This document shows positions 1-9,448 of a stretch of 64,000 nucleotides of DNA, one piece after another. This DNA is from Schizosaccharomyces osmophilus. Its lineage: Eukaryota; Ascomycota; Schizosaccharomycetes; Schizosaccharomycetales; Schizosaccharomycetaceae. Each line of letters starts with the position of its first letter. Position 1 is the stretch's first letter. The notes under the pieces were generated by a model. It was not told where the DNA came from and made no database searches. It saw nothing but the letters and a program-made list of their open reading frames with translations. The stretch is from the NCBI RefSeq assembly GCF_027921745.1, contig NC_079240.1, forward strand, positions 551,001 to 615,000. Reading direction: 5' to 3'. The translations under genes and the position numbers were made by a program.

Positions 1-1015
1 AATGGAAAAAGTATAAAGTTTGACAAAAAAAAATGGGCCGAAGAATTGACAGAGGATCAAAGGAAATTACTACAGTATGTAAATACTATAATGAATATCA
101 AAAGGCATTGACAAGCAAGGATGTTGTTACTAACTTTTCAATTTACAGACTAGAAATTGAGACCATGGAAGATTCTTGGTTTGAAGCCCTTAAGGATGAA
201 TTCTTACAGCCATACTTTTTGGACTTGAAGAAATTTCTTCAAAGTGAATGGCAGAAAGAAAGGGTTTTCCCTCCTAAAGAAGATATATATTCTTGGTCGC
301 ATCATACTCCTCTGTCCAAAGTTCGTGTTATTATATTGGGACAGGATCCTTACCATAACGTTGGGCAAGCTCATGGACTTTGCTTTTCCGTTCGACCAGG
401 GATTCCTTGTCCGCCTAGCTTACTAAACATATACAAAGCTATCAAAATAGATTACGAAGATTTTCTTATACCAAAGACGGGGTATGTGTAATTCGTGATC
501 ATTCAGCTGGTCTTTGTTTACTGAGGTAATAGTATTAACAGTTTGATACTAGGTATTTGATACCATGGGCCGATCAAGGTGTGTTGATGCTAAATGCTAG
601 CTTGACTGTTCGAGCTCATCAAGCTGCATCCCACTCAGGAAAGGGATGGGAACGATTTACAACTACTGCTCTTCAAATTGCTTTAAATAAACACAAACGT
701 GGAATTGTTGTACTGGCTTGGGGAACGCCCGCCAACAAGCGTCTTCAAGGGCTCCCTTTACAATCACACTGCATACTAAAGAGTGTTCATCCGAGTCCTT
801 TGTCTGCTCATCGTGGGTTTTTCGAATGTCATCATTTTAAGAAAACAAACGATTGGTTAGCGGAACGTTATGGAAATGAAAATTCTATTAATTGGCATGC
901 TGTTTCCATTCCCACGCCTTCAAAACCTGAAGCTTCGAGCAAGCCTTTGGATGAATTGGATGAAAATTCATCATTGGTAACTAAAAACTTGAAAACGGAG
1001 GAACAGAAGGCATGA
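1..1015 (+). CDS. ung1: Uracil-DNA glycosylase Ung1 (5' end cut by window)
   Basis: Removes uracil from DNA to start base-excision repair, in nucleus and mitochondria. Exons are 1-74 (frame 1, no start codon in the window), 149-481 and 553-1015. Introns 75-148 and 482-552 have GTATGT donors, and the first has a TACTAAC branch. Removing intron 1 joins RKLLQ to LEIETMEDSWF, the usual family sequence just before the catalytic domain. Seen: the water-activating loop GQDPYHN (catalytic Asp), the uracil-binding region GLCFSV, LNASLTVR, and the minor-groove loop HPSPLSAHRGF with its His. About 40 residues after the catalytic core are low-complexity and polar. The missing N-terminus probably holds the mitochondrial or nuclear targeting sequence. 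Family assignment is certain. The symbol follows S. pombe, where ung1 lies next to rrp5. Confidence 0.96.
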
Positions 1016-1155
1016 AGAAGCTTCAACATGTCTTTCTTACAATACATAACTAAACTTGTTATTTCATTCATTTTTGCTTGTCATCTTTATTTTGCCAAAT
1101 GTTTCACTCTTTTTATTCAAAATCTAAAACATGTTTGTGGTTTGAATGTTGACCC

Positions 1156-1608
1156 TTATTGATATGGAGTTTGATAGGAATAAGAAAATATGTTTCGGTT
1201 TACCATTGAAGTTCGAATAGCGGATTGTATATTTTTTAGCTTTTGCATGCGTCTTTCTTGCATCTTCTCGTGATAATCTAGTTCACGCCGTAACACTTCG
1301 CTCTCTTGTCTCGCTTTGGCGACCATTTCATTTGCTTCAGTAAACAAAGAAACTGAAAGGTCTTCCATTTCCTTTTGGCTTTTTTCCAACTGACTTTCGA
1401 GCTCTTCTCGCCTTTGAACTTCATGAGATAATTGCTCCTTCATCTGGTTCAATGCCATGGAATTTGCTTTGTTCACAGGACTTTTTTGTTTTTCTGGTAC
1501 TAGTTTTTCGTTCACATTCTCTTTATTTGACATTGAAGTAAACAGTTTTGTTATTTCTGCCTTGTTAATACATCTGTCATTTTGTTTGCTTGCTTTGCAA
1601 TCCATCAT
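1156..1608 (-). CDS. spo13: Sec2/Rabin8-domain Rab GEF, Spo13-like
   Basis: A 150-aa protein that is mostly one long coiled coil (about residues 50-130). It contains the core signature of the Sec2p/Rabin8 GDP-GTP exchange domain, SLFTEANEMVAKARQE, in which the EAN-MVA-AR residues are diagnostic. Sec2-type coiled coils activate Rab8/Sec4-class GTPases for exocytosis. It is far shorter than vegetative Sec2, as expected for S. pombe Spo13, a meiosis-specific GEF at the spindle pole body needed for forespore-membrane assembly. From memory, spo13 maps to the same cosmid as ung1 and rrp5, which supports orthology. ATGs at 1608 and 1605 are both possible starts. It is divergent from rrp5. A forkhead-type site lies about 105 bp upstream (1713-1725). 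The domain is sure; the spo13 name is an inference from size and position. Confidence 0.82.
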   Translation of the reverse strand: MMDCKASKQNDRCINKAEITKLFTSMSNKENVNEKLVPEKQKSPVNKANSMALNQMKEQLSHEVQRREELESQLEKSQKEMEDLSVSLFTEANEMVAKARQESEVLRRELDYHEKMQERRMQKLKNIQSAIRTSMVNRNIFSYSYQTPYQ

Positions 1609-2216
1609 TCTTTTTTCTTTTACTTACGAGATCCGCTCATCATAATACTACTTGGTTCATTACAAATAACTTTCGGGGATTCCTCCCAGCATTGTTGTTG
1701 TTTGGTTTGTTTGTAAACATAAACAACCAACTTTTGTTTGACACACATAGTATTAGTAGATACAGTTAGCAAAGAAAGCATGAATAAATGCTAGTCAATA
1801 AAAGTATTTCAAAGCGTTAATTCTTTTACTACTCTTTTTTTCCATTTCTGTATAGCAGATGTGTACGCCCCTTTTGGAGCTGACTTCCATACAATCAGAT
1901 CCTCATTGTTATAATTGGAAGATAATTAATTCATAGAAAGAAGTTAAGTTTCAAAAATACTTCGAAATGCATTCCATGTAATCATCTACGTTTCATGCTC
2001 ATCTTGTTTTCTTTTTGTTTGCTTGTGTGGTATAACGATGAGATTAAATTTGATTTAACGTGGTTTAACAAGACTCTGTGCTTAATGCCCGTCCCTTCCT
2101 CAATATTTTCGCCTTGTAGCTACAAGAGTTTGAAAAATTACCAACAACCTTTTTTGTTGAGTTCTTTCTTCCAGTCGAAATTGTTTGCTAATATCTCCTT
2201 AAATAAAAAAGAGATA
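1609..2216. other. Divergent spo13-rrp5 intergenic region
   Basis: About 600 bp between two divergent genes. It holds the forkhead-like site described separately. From 1995 the rrp5 frame stays open for 74 codons before the conserved start, but this stretch looks like leader rather than protein. No RNA gene or repeat was seen. Confidence 0.6.
1713..1725. promoter_or_regulatory. FLEX/forkhead-like site upstream of spo13
   Basis: GTAAACATAAACA resembles the FLEX element GTAAACAAACA bound by the meiotic forkhead factor Mei4. It lies about 105 bp upstream of the spo13-like start. A second, opposed half (TTTGTTTGT) precedes it directly. Binding is inferred, not shown. Confidence 0.45.
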
Positions 2217-5200
2217 ATGGCTGGAAATAAGAGAAGGAGGGACACCGTTTCGAATGGCTCCGATAAGCCAGACAATGATAAGTCGTCTCAACAAAATGGA
2301 ACTACTTCGTCTCTTTCTGCTGTGGAATCTTCAGGAGATTTCCCTCGTGGAGGAGGTTCCACATTGACGCCTCTTGAATATAAAGAGGCTGTAACGGAGG
2401 CTAAACGAGAAGCCCTTACGGGTACCGATGAAGCTGAAGTTACTAAGGCTTCAAGCAAGCCATCCAAGAAGAAAAAGAAGAACACTACGAAGGCTACTTC
2501 TTCTAACGAAGATGAACTATCTTCCGTGTCCATCGAAAGCTTAAAATATAAAAGTTTGATACCAGGAACTTTGATTTTGGGACAAGTCTCTCAAATTAAT
2601 ACCTTAGATATTGCTGTTTCCTTGCCTAATGGTCTCAGCGGATATGTGCCCATCACCAGTATATCTGAAAAGCTTTCTCAGCGTCTTGAAAATCTGGACG
2701 ATGCTGCCACCGGTACCGACAGTGAAGCCGTTGATCATCTTGACGAATTTAATAACTTCCCTGATTTAATTGATCTTTATCACGTTGGACAATGGATTCG
2801 TGTATGCGTGACCAAACTTGGTACCGATGATACAAAAAATAACAAAAAGCACGTTGAACTGAGTATGCGCCCTCAAGATGTAAATGGCCCCACAGAAGAA
2901 CCAAATAATTATACTAGTGGGTCGGTGATTCAAGCGGCTGTTTCCAGTGTGGAAGATCACGGTATTGTTTTTGATGTGGGATTGAAAAACTTTAATGGCT
3001 TTCTGTCTAAAAAAAATATTGGAGATTATAAATTCGTAGAAGGCCAGAGTTTGGTTTGTACTGTTTTATCAAAAGATCAACGTACTCTTCACTTAGCTCT
3101 TTCCACCCCTGATTCACCTCCTTTAGATGGTTTACCTTCTGTTCAAGCTATTCTTCCGGGTAACTACATCAATGTATTAATAACAGATCTTAAAGATAAT
3201 GGTGTCGTTGGAAAGTATATGGGCGTGGCTGATGTAACGAGCGATTTGTTCCATTGTTCCGTTAATCAAACAAAGGATTTGGAAAAACAGTTTCACCTTG
3301 CCAAGTCCTCGCCAGCTCGTGTGCTTTTCGTCCTCCCAGGCGATCCTCCAAAGATTGCTGTTTCTTTCTTACCTCATATTTTGAGTTTCAATTTTGATTC
3401 GGCGAAACCTCAAAAACTTGACCAGCTTGATGTTGGATTCATCGTCAATACTGCTAAAGTTACACACGTTAGTCCTTCTCTCGGTGTTTTTTGCGATGTA
3501 GGCATCCCCGGTATCTATGGTTTCACTCACATTTCTCGTTTGTCTGATAAAAAGGTAGCAAATGTTAGCTCAAATAATGGCCCTTATAAAGTAAATAGTG
3601 TCCACCGTGCTCGTGTAACTGGTTATAGTTACGTCGACAACTTGTTCATCTTATCCTTCCAGAATTCCGTTTTAGAGCAACCCTTTTTACGTATTGAGGA
3701 TATAAACGTTGGTCAATATGTGGAGGGCTCTGTACTGAAACTAATTCCACAAGGTATCGTCGTCACTATCGCAGATGGAATCAATGCCTTGGTACCGTCT
3801 TCTCATATGTCAGATATTGCTTTGCAATTCCCTGAGCGACGTTTTAAAGTCGGCACTACTGTCAAGGGTCGTGTGTTAACCACGAATGTTTTGAGAAGAA
3901 GAGTTATTCTCACATTGAAGAAATCACTGTTAAACAGCGACCTACCTCCAATTTGCTCGTTTGAACAAGCAACACCAGGTATTCGTGCTATAGGTGTTCT
4001 TGCTCGTGTGTTAGAAGATGGTGCGATTGTAGAGTTTTACAACAGCGTTCGTGGATTCTTGCCTGTGTCTGAAATGAGTGAAGCTTATATTCGGGATGCG
4101 AGGGAACATTTTAAGATTGGTCAAACTGTTTCTGTGACTATTCTTAGTTGTGAACCATCCGAACGTAAAATGAGAGTTAGTTGTCGTGAACAAAATTGGG
4201 ACGAAAAAAGACTTGAACAATTTGATAGTATTTCCTTGGGTTCTCTTGTTTCCGGTTCCGTGTTACAAAAAACCGAAAATTCTGTTATCGTTGATTTGGG
4301 TAATAAAGTTTCGGGAGTTATTGCTTTAGGTCATTTGTCCGATGGTGACCTTACTAAGTCTACCAAGGTTTTGAACAAACTTCGTGTTTCTACGAAAATA
4401 ACAGATGTACTAGTTCTTCGAAAAGGCCAAGACAAGAGAAATATAACTCTGTCATTAAAGAAGAGCCTTATAAATGCTGCTAAAGAAGAACGCTTCCCCA
4501 AAACTATACAAGAGGTAAAAGAGGGTGTCAAGTATGCTGGCTTTGTTCGCAATACCACTGATTTTGGTGTTTTTGTCGAATTTTGTGATGGCTTGGTAGC
4601 GTTGGTACCTAAAGCTTATCTGTCAGAAGACTATGTTCCTGTGCCAGGCGCCTTATTTAAGCCTCAACAGTCTGTTGAATGTGTTTGCCTTTCTGTAAAT
4701 CTTCAACAAAAGAAAATATTTATGTCATTTAAACCTTTATCTTCTAATAAACAAAGAGTTACTGAAGTTTTGGATAGCAAATATGACATTGAAAAACCTG
4801 TTGACGAATCTATTAAGAAAACTTATGATTATACAGCTGGAAAGGTCACATGGGGTACTATAACTTCTGTCAAAGCGTCTCAGCTTAATGTCGAATTGGC
4901 CGCAAATGTACAGGGTCGCGTTGAAGTTTCTGAAGTATTTGACAAGGCTGAAGATATTGAAAGCCTTAATAAGCCTCTCAAAAATTTCAAGAAAGGTGAT
5001 AAAATTTGTGTCCGTGTTTTAGGTATACACGACTCCAGGCATCATAAGTTCTTACCTATCTCTCATCGTGTTTCTCCTAAGCAATTTTTGGAGTTGAGTG
5101 TGCGCCCTTCTGTCATGAGTATGGAACCCTTTAAGCTTGAGACTCCTACTTTCAAGAAGGGAGACTCGGTCATTGCTTATGTCAATAACATATCTCAGGA

Positions 5201-7289
5201 ATGCGTATGGGTTTCCGTTACTTCAACAATAAATGGAAGGATTATGGCTATGGACTTGGGTTATGATGCAGAAGTGATTAATAGTATACCAAAGCACTTT
5301 TTTGGTGGTAAAGCTTTGAAATGTACAGTAATTGACACTTCAAAAGTTCTCGGTCTTTCCCTTATCAAACCCGTTGACGGTTATGAGTCCGTTAAACCAG
5401 GTGATAAGTTTTCAGGAAGAGTGATGAATGTAAATGAGAGCGGAGCAATCGTTCATCTTCCTGGCCATTTAACTGGACGAGTTTCTCGTTTGGACATGTC
5501 AGATGATTATGATATTGCTCCAAATGAAAAGTTTGTTCGTAACAAATACATATCGGTATATGTTATGAGCGTTGATGTTTCGAATAAGAAAATTGCCCTT
5601 TCCACTCGTGAATCTAGAGTAAATCCACAAAATGCTGAGGTCAAAGATAGAGAGATTAAATCCATCGATGATTTGAAGCCTGGTGATGTCTGTCGTGGGT
5701 TTGTTTCCAACGTGGCTGACCAAGGTCTTTTTGTTTCGTTAGGTCACGATTTGGTTGCTAGAATAAAGATTGCTGAGCTTTTCGATACTTTCATCAAAGA
5801 GTGGAAGACACAATTCCAAGTTAACATGCTGGTGAGAGGAAAAATAATTAGCGTTGATCATGATACCAAGCGTATTGAAATGACGCTAAAACCCAGTAAA
5901 ATAGATGAGTCTTCTTCGATTACCACTGCATTTTCTGATTTACAGGTTGGAAGTAACATTGATGGTACCGTTGCTAAAGTTGAGGATTATGGTCTTCTTA
6001 TCAAAATTGACAGCACAGACGGCATTGTTGGTTTGTGTCATAAATCTGAAGTTGCAGACGCTGTCGTCAATGATATAAGCAGGTTATATAGCGTTGGTGA
6101 TAAAGTTCGTGCTCACGTTTTAGATGTAAATCCTGAAAAACGACGTATATCGTTGGGCCTTAAATCATCTTACTTTGATGCTGATTCAGATGTTGATTTA
6201 TCAGATGAAATTGAAATGAAGTCTGCTGATGAAAGTTCAGATGAAGAAATGGCAGAAGATCAACAATCCGAATCAGAGGCTGACGAAGAATCATCATCTG
6301 AAGAGGAAAATGAGAAACCTGCTCCATTGAATGTTAATGGTTTCGATTGGGGCGACAGCTCTACCGTATTCGACAAACCTGCTCGTGATGTGTCTGAAAG
6401 TGAGAGTGAAGATGATGAAACTCCCAAACGCAAGAAGTCGAAGCCTGACAATTTTAATGACGAAGAGCGTGACTTAGATGAAGCTCCACATGTGCCTGCT
6501 GACTTTGAGCGTCAATTGCTATCATCACCCAATTCTTCCTTTTTGTGGATCAGTTATATGGCTTACCAATTGAATCTTAACGAGATTGAGAAAGCTCGTG
6601 AAATTGGTCAACGTGCCTTGAATACCATCAATTACAGGGAAGAAGAAGAAAAATTGAACGTTTGGATGGCATTACTTAATTTGGAAATTGCCTATGGAAC
6701 AACTGAATCTCTTCAAAACACTTTCAAGGATGCTTGTGCTCACTGTGAACCTTTGGTTGTTTATGAAAAGTTGTGTGGTGTCTTGATAAAAAGCAACAAG
6801 TTGGATTTGGCTAATGAGTATATGGAAGGTATGCTTAAAAACTTCAAGCAAGTTCCTTCCGTGTGGACTCAATATGCTTCTTTCCTCTTAACAAATGGAA
6901 GCGAAGATACGGCAAGAGGTTTACTGCAGCGTAGTTTGCAAAGCTTGCCTAAATCTGAACATGTAAAGATAATTGAAAAGTTCGCTATCCTTGAATTTAA
7001 ACAGGGTGATCCTGAGCGTGGTCGCACCATTTTTGAAGGATTGTTGAGCAACTATCCAAAACGCTTGGACTTGTGGAATGTCTTGATTGACATGGAAGTC
7101 AAGCAAGGTGACACTGCTATCATTCGTCGCCTGTTTGAGCGTGTGCTCGCGTCCAAGCTTTCTACCAAGAAAGCTAAGTTTATTTTTAAGAAATGGTTGA
7201 CTTATGAAAAGGAAATTGGCGACAACAAGGGAGTTGACTCAGTTAAACAAAAAGCCTTAGAGTATGTATCTGGAAATCGGGAGGATTAA
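2217..7289 (+). CDS. rrp5: rRNA biogenesis protein Rrp5
   Basis: Giant nucleolar factor of the 90S/SSU processome and pre-60S, needed for cleavages at A0-A2 and A3 and bound to U3 and pre-rRNA. No introns. Residues about 1-90 are basic and low-complexity. About a dozen S1 (OB-fold) RNA-binding repeats follow, recognisable by recurring G-x-V-x-(10)-G-(F/Y)-(V/L)-P and (K/R)-(I/V)-x-LS motifs, to about residue 1320. An acidic Ser/Glu/Asp linker then leads into HAT/TPR-like helical repeats (about 1420-1690), such as ERGRTIFEGLLSNYPKRLDLWN. The frame is open from 1995. I chose ATG 2217 (MAGNKRRRD) because it gives 1690 aa, the length I recall for S. pombe Rrp5, and because the upstream codons look hydrophobic and unconserved. 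Confidence 0.96.
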   Translation: MAGNKRRRDTVSNGSDKPDNDKSSQQNGTTSSLSAVESSGDFPRGGGSTLTPLEYKEAVTEAKREALTGTDEAEVTKASSKPSKKKKKNTTKATSSNEDELSSVSIESLKYKSLIPGTLILGQVSQINTLDIAVSLPNGLSGYVPITSISEKLSQRLENLDDAATGTDSEAVDHLDEFNNFPDLIDLYHVGQWIRVCVTKLGTDDTKNNKKHVELSMRPQDVNGPTEEPNNYTSGSVIQAAVSSVEDHGIVFDVGLKNFNGFLSKKNIGDYKFVEGQSLVCTVLSKDQRTLHLALSTPDSPPLDGLPSVQAILPGNYINVLITDLKDNGVVGKYMGVADVTSDLFHCSVNQTKDLEKQFHLAKSSPARVLFVLPGDPPKIAVSFLPHILSFNFDSAKPQKLDQLDVGFIVNTAKVTHVSPSLGVFCDVGIPGIYGFTHISRLSDKKVANVSSNNGPYKVNSVHRARVTGYSYVDNLFILSFQNSVLEQPFLRIEDINVGQYVEGSVLKLIPQGIVVTIADGINALVPSSHMSDIALQFPERRFKVGTTVKGRVLTTNVLRRRVILTLKKSLLNSDLPPICSFEQATPGIRAIGVLARVLEDGAIVEFYNSVRGFLPVSEMSEAYIRDAREHFKIGQTVSVTILSCEPSERKMRVSCREQNWDEKRLEQFDSISLGSLVSGSVLQKTENSVIVDLGNKVSGVIALGHLSDGDLTKSTKVLNKLRVSTKITDVLVLRKGQDKRNITLSLKKSLINAAKEERFPKTIQEVKEGVKYAGFVRNTTDFGVFVEFCDGLVALVPKAYLSEDYVPVPGALFKPQQSVECVCLSVNLQQKKIFMSFKPLSSNKQRVTEVLDSKYDIEKPVDESIKKTYDYTAGKVTWGTITSVKASQLNVELAANVQGRVEVSEVFDKAEDIESLNKPLKNFKKGDKICVRVLGIHDSRHHKFLPISHRVSPKQFLELSVRPSVMSMEPFKLETPTFKKGDSVIAYVNNISQECVWVSVTSTINGRIMAMDLGYDAEVINSIPKHFFGGKALKCTVIDTSKVLGLSLIKPVDGYESVKPGDKFSGRVMNVNESGAIVHLPGHLTGRVSRLDMSDDYDIAPNEKFVRNKYISVYVMSVDVSNKKIALSTRESRVNPQNAEVKDREIKSIDDLKPGDVCRGFVSNVADQGLFVSLGHDLVARIKIAELFDTFIKEWKTQFQVNMLVRGKIISVDHDTKRIEMTLKPSKIDESSSITTAFSDLQVGSNIDGTVAKVEDYGLLIKIDSTDGIVGLCHKSEVADAVVNDISRLYSVGDKVRAHVLDVNPEKRRISLGLKSSYFDADSDVDLSDEIEMKSADESSDEEMAEDQQSESEADEESSSEEENEKPAPLNVNGFDWGDSSTVFDKPARDVSESESEDDETPKRKKSKPDNFNDEERDLDEAPHVPADFERQLLSSPNSSFLWISYMAYQLNLNEIEKAREIGQRALNTINYREEEEKLNVWMALLNLEIAYGTTESLQNTFKDACAHCEPLVVYEKLCGVLIKSNKLDLANEYMEGMLKNFKQVPSVWTQYASFLLTNGSEDTARGLLQRSLQSLPKSEHVKIIEKFAILEFKQGDPERGRTIFEGLLSNYPKRLDLWNVLIDMEVKQGDTAIIRRLFERVLASKLSTKKAKFIFKKWLTYEKEIGDNKGVDSVKQKALEYVSGNRED

Positions 7290-7773
7290 TCCTTCAATCC
7301 AAATTTTTTATCTGGTTTATCAATGTTGATATGACAATTTCACTTTTTTTTGACGGTTTGTCAAAAGAACTATATTGTATCAGAACAATGAGTGATACAT
7401 TCAATGGCTTTTTTTGTATGGTTTGGTTTTTTGGAATTAATTTCCTGTAGAACGGATGATAGATTGGGGAAATTTATGGTTAAAAATATATCCCTAAAGT
7501 ATTCATTGAAAAAGGTTATTTATCGGATTTAATAAAGATTCTTTCAGGATTAAATTGAAAGGTGAAAAAGTGAATAGCAGAAATATCTTGAAAAAAAGTA
7601 AGTTCATCATACCGAGGGCACGAAAAGCAATACAATACCTACAAATGGTAATTCAATTACAGTCATACATTAAGAAAATACTTGAGAAGTACTTTAGCTT
7701 TTAATCAAGCGAAATTGATTGCATGTAAGAAAATTATACTATAAAGTGAAACACCAACCCCACATGCCATTTT
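7290..7773. other. Convergent 3' region rrp5/rpl101
   Basis: AT-rich 480-bp stretch between converging genes, holding their 3' UTRs. AATAAA-like signals are present near 7530. No ORF, RNA gene or repeat of note was seen. Confidence 0.6.
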
Positions 7774-8424
7774 TTAGTAGAGTCTGAAAGGCTTACCCAT
7801 GGTAGACTTGATGACCAAGGAACCAATGTTTTGCCAGCCCTTCTTAAGTAAAGAGACCAAGAAGTTAACGGCAAGCATGATGTTAGAGATCAATTGGTCT
7901 TGAGACATCTCAATGTGACCAACGGCAACACCAAGACAAAGAACCTTCTTCAATTGGAACTTGATGGTAGACTTAACTTCGATGATCTTACCGTAGAGAT
8001 CATCGTTGTGAGAGACAGGGGTAGGGAACTTACCAGCCTTGGAGAGACCGGGACCTAACAAACGGGGAATTTGCTTGATGAGGACTTCGGAAGCAACGAA
8101 AGCATCGTACTTCTTAGCCAACTTCTTAACAAGCTTCTTGTTCTTGTTAAGCTTCTTCAAGTCGTCGACGGACATAGCATCAACACCGCCATGCTTAGCA
8201 CGGTCCAAATCGTGGGCATCACCAAGAATGCAGAGAGCCATGTTAGGGCGGGGAACATTGGGCAACTTGATGGTACCAGAGAAACGCTTATCACGCTGGG
8301 GGTCGTAGTTCTTCAAACCAATTTGAAGCTCGACAGTCTCCGTAAAATGGCGTCTCTTCTCTTGAGATCCCTTAAGGATGTGCTCGACATTGGAGCGGAC
8401 CGTCGCAACGCTGACCTTGGACAT
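7774..8424 (-). CDS. rpl101: 60S ribosomal protein L10a (uL1)
   Basis: Component of the L1 stalk, which helps release deacylated tRNA from the E site. The single 216-aa exon starts [17 protein letters not shown]. It holds the uL1 signatures [20 protein letters not shown] near the N-terminus, [12 protein letters not shown], and the central [17 protein letters not shown] loop. Codon use is strongly biased, as in highly expressed fission-yeast genes. Transcription should be driven by the HomolE and HomolD boxes 75-115 bp upstream. The pmp31-like gene lies upstream in the same orientation. S. pombe has two L10a paralogues; synteny with rrp5 points to rpl101. Confidence 0.96.
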   Translation of the reverse strand: MSKVSVATVRSNVEHILKGSQEKRRHFTETVELQIGLKNYDPQRDKRFSGTIKLPNVPRPNMALCILGDAHDLDRAKHGGVDAMSVDDLKKLNKNKKLVKKLAKKYDAFVASEVLIKQIPRLLGPGLSKAGKFPTPVSHNDDLYGKIIEVKSTIKFQLKKVLCLGVAVGHIEMSQDQLISNIMLAVNFLVSLLKKGWQNIGSLVIKSTMGKPFRLY

Positions 8425-8500
8425 GGTTCAATGTTGGTGTAGTGCGGGTACGTGAATTAGTCGAATAGAAATTTCACCGTTTCTTTGTGGTCCCAAAAGG

Positions 8501-8508
8501 CAGTCACA
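8501..8508 (-). promoter_or_regulatory. HomolD box of rpl101
   Basis: CAGTCACA on the + strand, 77 bp upstream of the rpl101 start. It is a perfect match to the HomolD core that replaces TATA in fission-yeast ribosomal-protein promoters. It lies about 20 bp gene-proximal to the HomolE box. Confidence 0.85.
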
Positions 8509-8526
8509 TATGTAGTAGTAACATGT

Positions 8527-8537
8527 TAGGGTAGGGT
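8527..8537 (-). promoter_or_regulatory. HomolE box of rpl101
   Basis: TAGGGTAGGGT, the reverse complement of the HomolE consensus ACCCTACCCTA. It sits just upstream of HomolD relative to rpl101, which is the standard arrangement at fission-yeast ribosomal-protein genes. Confidence 0.85.
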
Positions 8538-8939
8538 GGATGGGAAACAGAGATGCAACGGTACGGTGCAAGGCAGGATAGTGCATTGGGTTAGCGTGCA
8601 GTAAGTATAGATACCGAACTGCAAGGATGTGAAACGAACTAAGGAAATGAGAAGAATGGGTGGTAAAAGATATAGATGAAATGAAAAGGAAAAAGTAAGA
8701 AGCAGTAATAAGAATATTATTGAAAAAAAAATAAATCATGAATGCGAAATCTTTCGAAATTGAAAGGAAAGGATAGGACCACTGAGAACAGGCGATGGAA
8801 AGTCTTTATAGAGGTTTCCAACAAATGTTGCTGTACCTACAAGACGAAGGAGACCGGATGGGGCATATGAAAAGGCTGAAGATTACAGAAAAGACAACAA
8901 GGGAGTCTGTAGGAAGAAATGGAGGAACAATGAGGATCC

Positions 8940-9448
8940 TTAGGATTGGTGCTGATATTTGTTATCTGAAATGAGAAGGTTAATAGAGCAAAAGGACAAT
9001 AAAGACATACCATTGGGGGCAAACGTAGAGTAAGCAGGAGGATGAACGTTGGAATTAGAATGAGAAGCAATGCTCTGATGCGCCGTAGATTCGGGAGCAT
9101 GAATAGAAGAGTATTGACCGTGTTCTATGTCATAGACAGGATAGGAGGGATACTTTAAGACAATGTAAATGGCGTGGATTATTCCAGGGAGACCCAAAGC
9201 GCAAAGACAGATATTGATGAGAAAGCTAAATCGGGTTGTTAGTATATAGCATAGAGTTTACGCCATGTAGAAGCAGTTGTAGAAACAGAACGATCCAACA
9301 GGCATCGAATGCTCAAAACATGGGAGAAAGTGAAGCAATGAAAAACATACTCTGCACTACAAAATCCTCTACGAATACCGACGACAATAAAAGGGACAAA
9401 AATAGAAAGAACAATCAACAGAAAACTCGTCAAGGTGTGGGGCGACAT
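8940..9448 (-). CDS. pmp31: PMP3-family plasma-membrane proteolipid
   Basis: Small two-helix membrane proteolipid of the PMP3/UPF0057 family. Members affect membrane potential and ion tolerance. Three exons read on the minus strand: 9448-9351, 9225-9011 and 8965-8940. Introns are 9350-9226 (GTATGT donor) and 9010-8966 (GTATGT donor, TTCAG acceptor). The joined product is 112 aa. It starts [20 protein letters not shown] and holds the family core R-G-C/F[25 protein letters not shown] across the first junction. Helix 1 is about 5-24 and helix 2 about 34-58. The tail is Ser/His/Tyr-rich and polar. From memory, S. pombe pmp31 lies between rpl101 and msy1, matching this position. Confidence 0.88.

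Larger units (their letters stand above)
8425..8939. other. rpl101 promoter and pmp31 3' region
   Basis: About 515 bp between two tandem minus-strand genes. It contains the HomolE/HomolD pair near rpl101. The rest is presumed 3' UTR of the PMP3 gene. Short open frames here lack family features. Confidence 0.6.
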
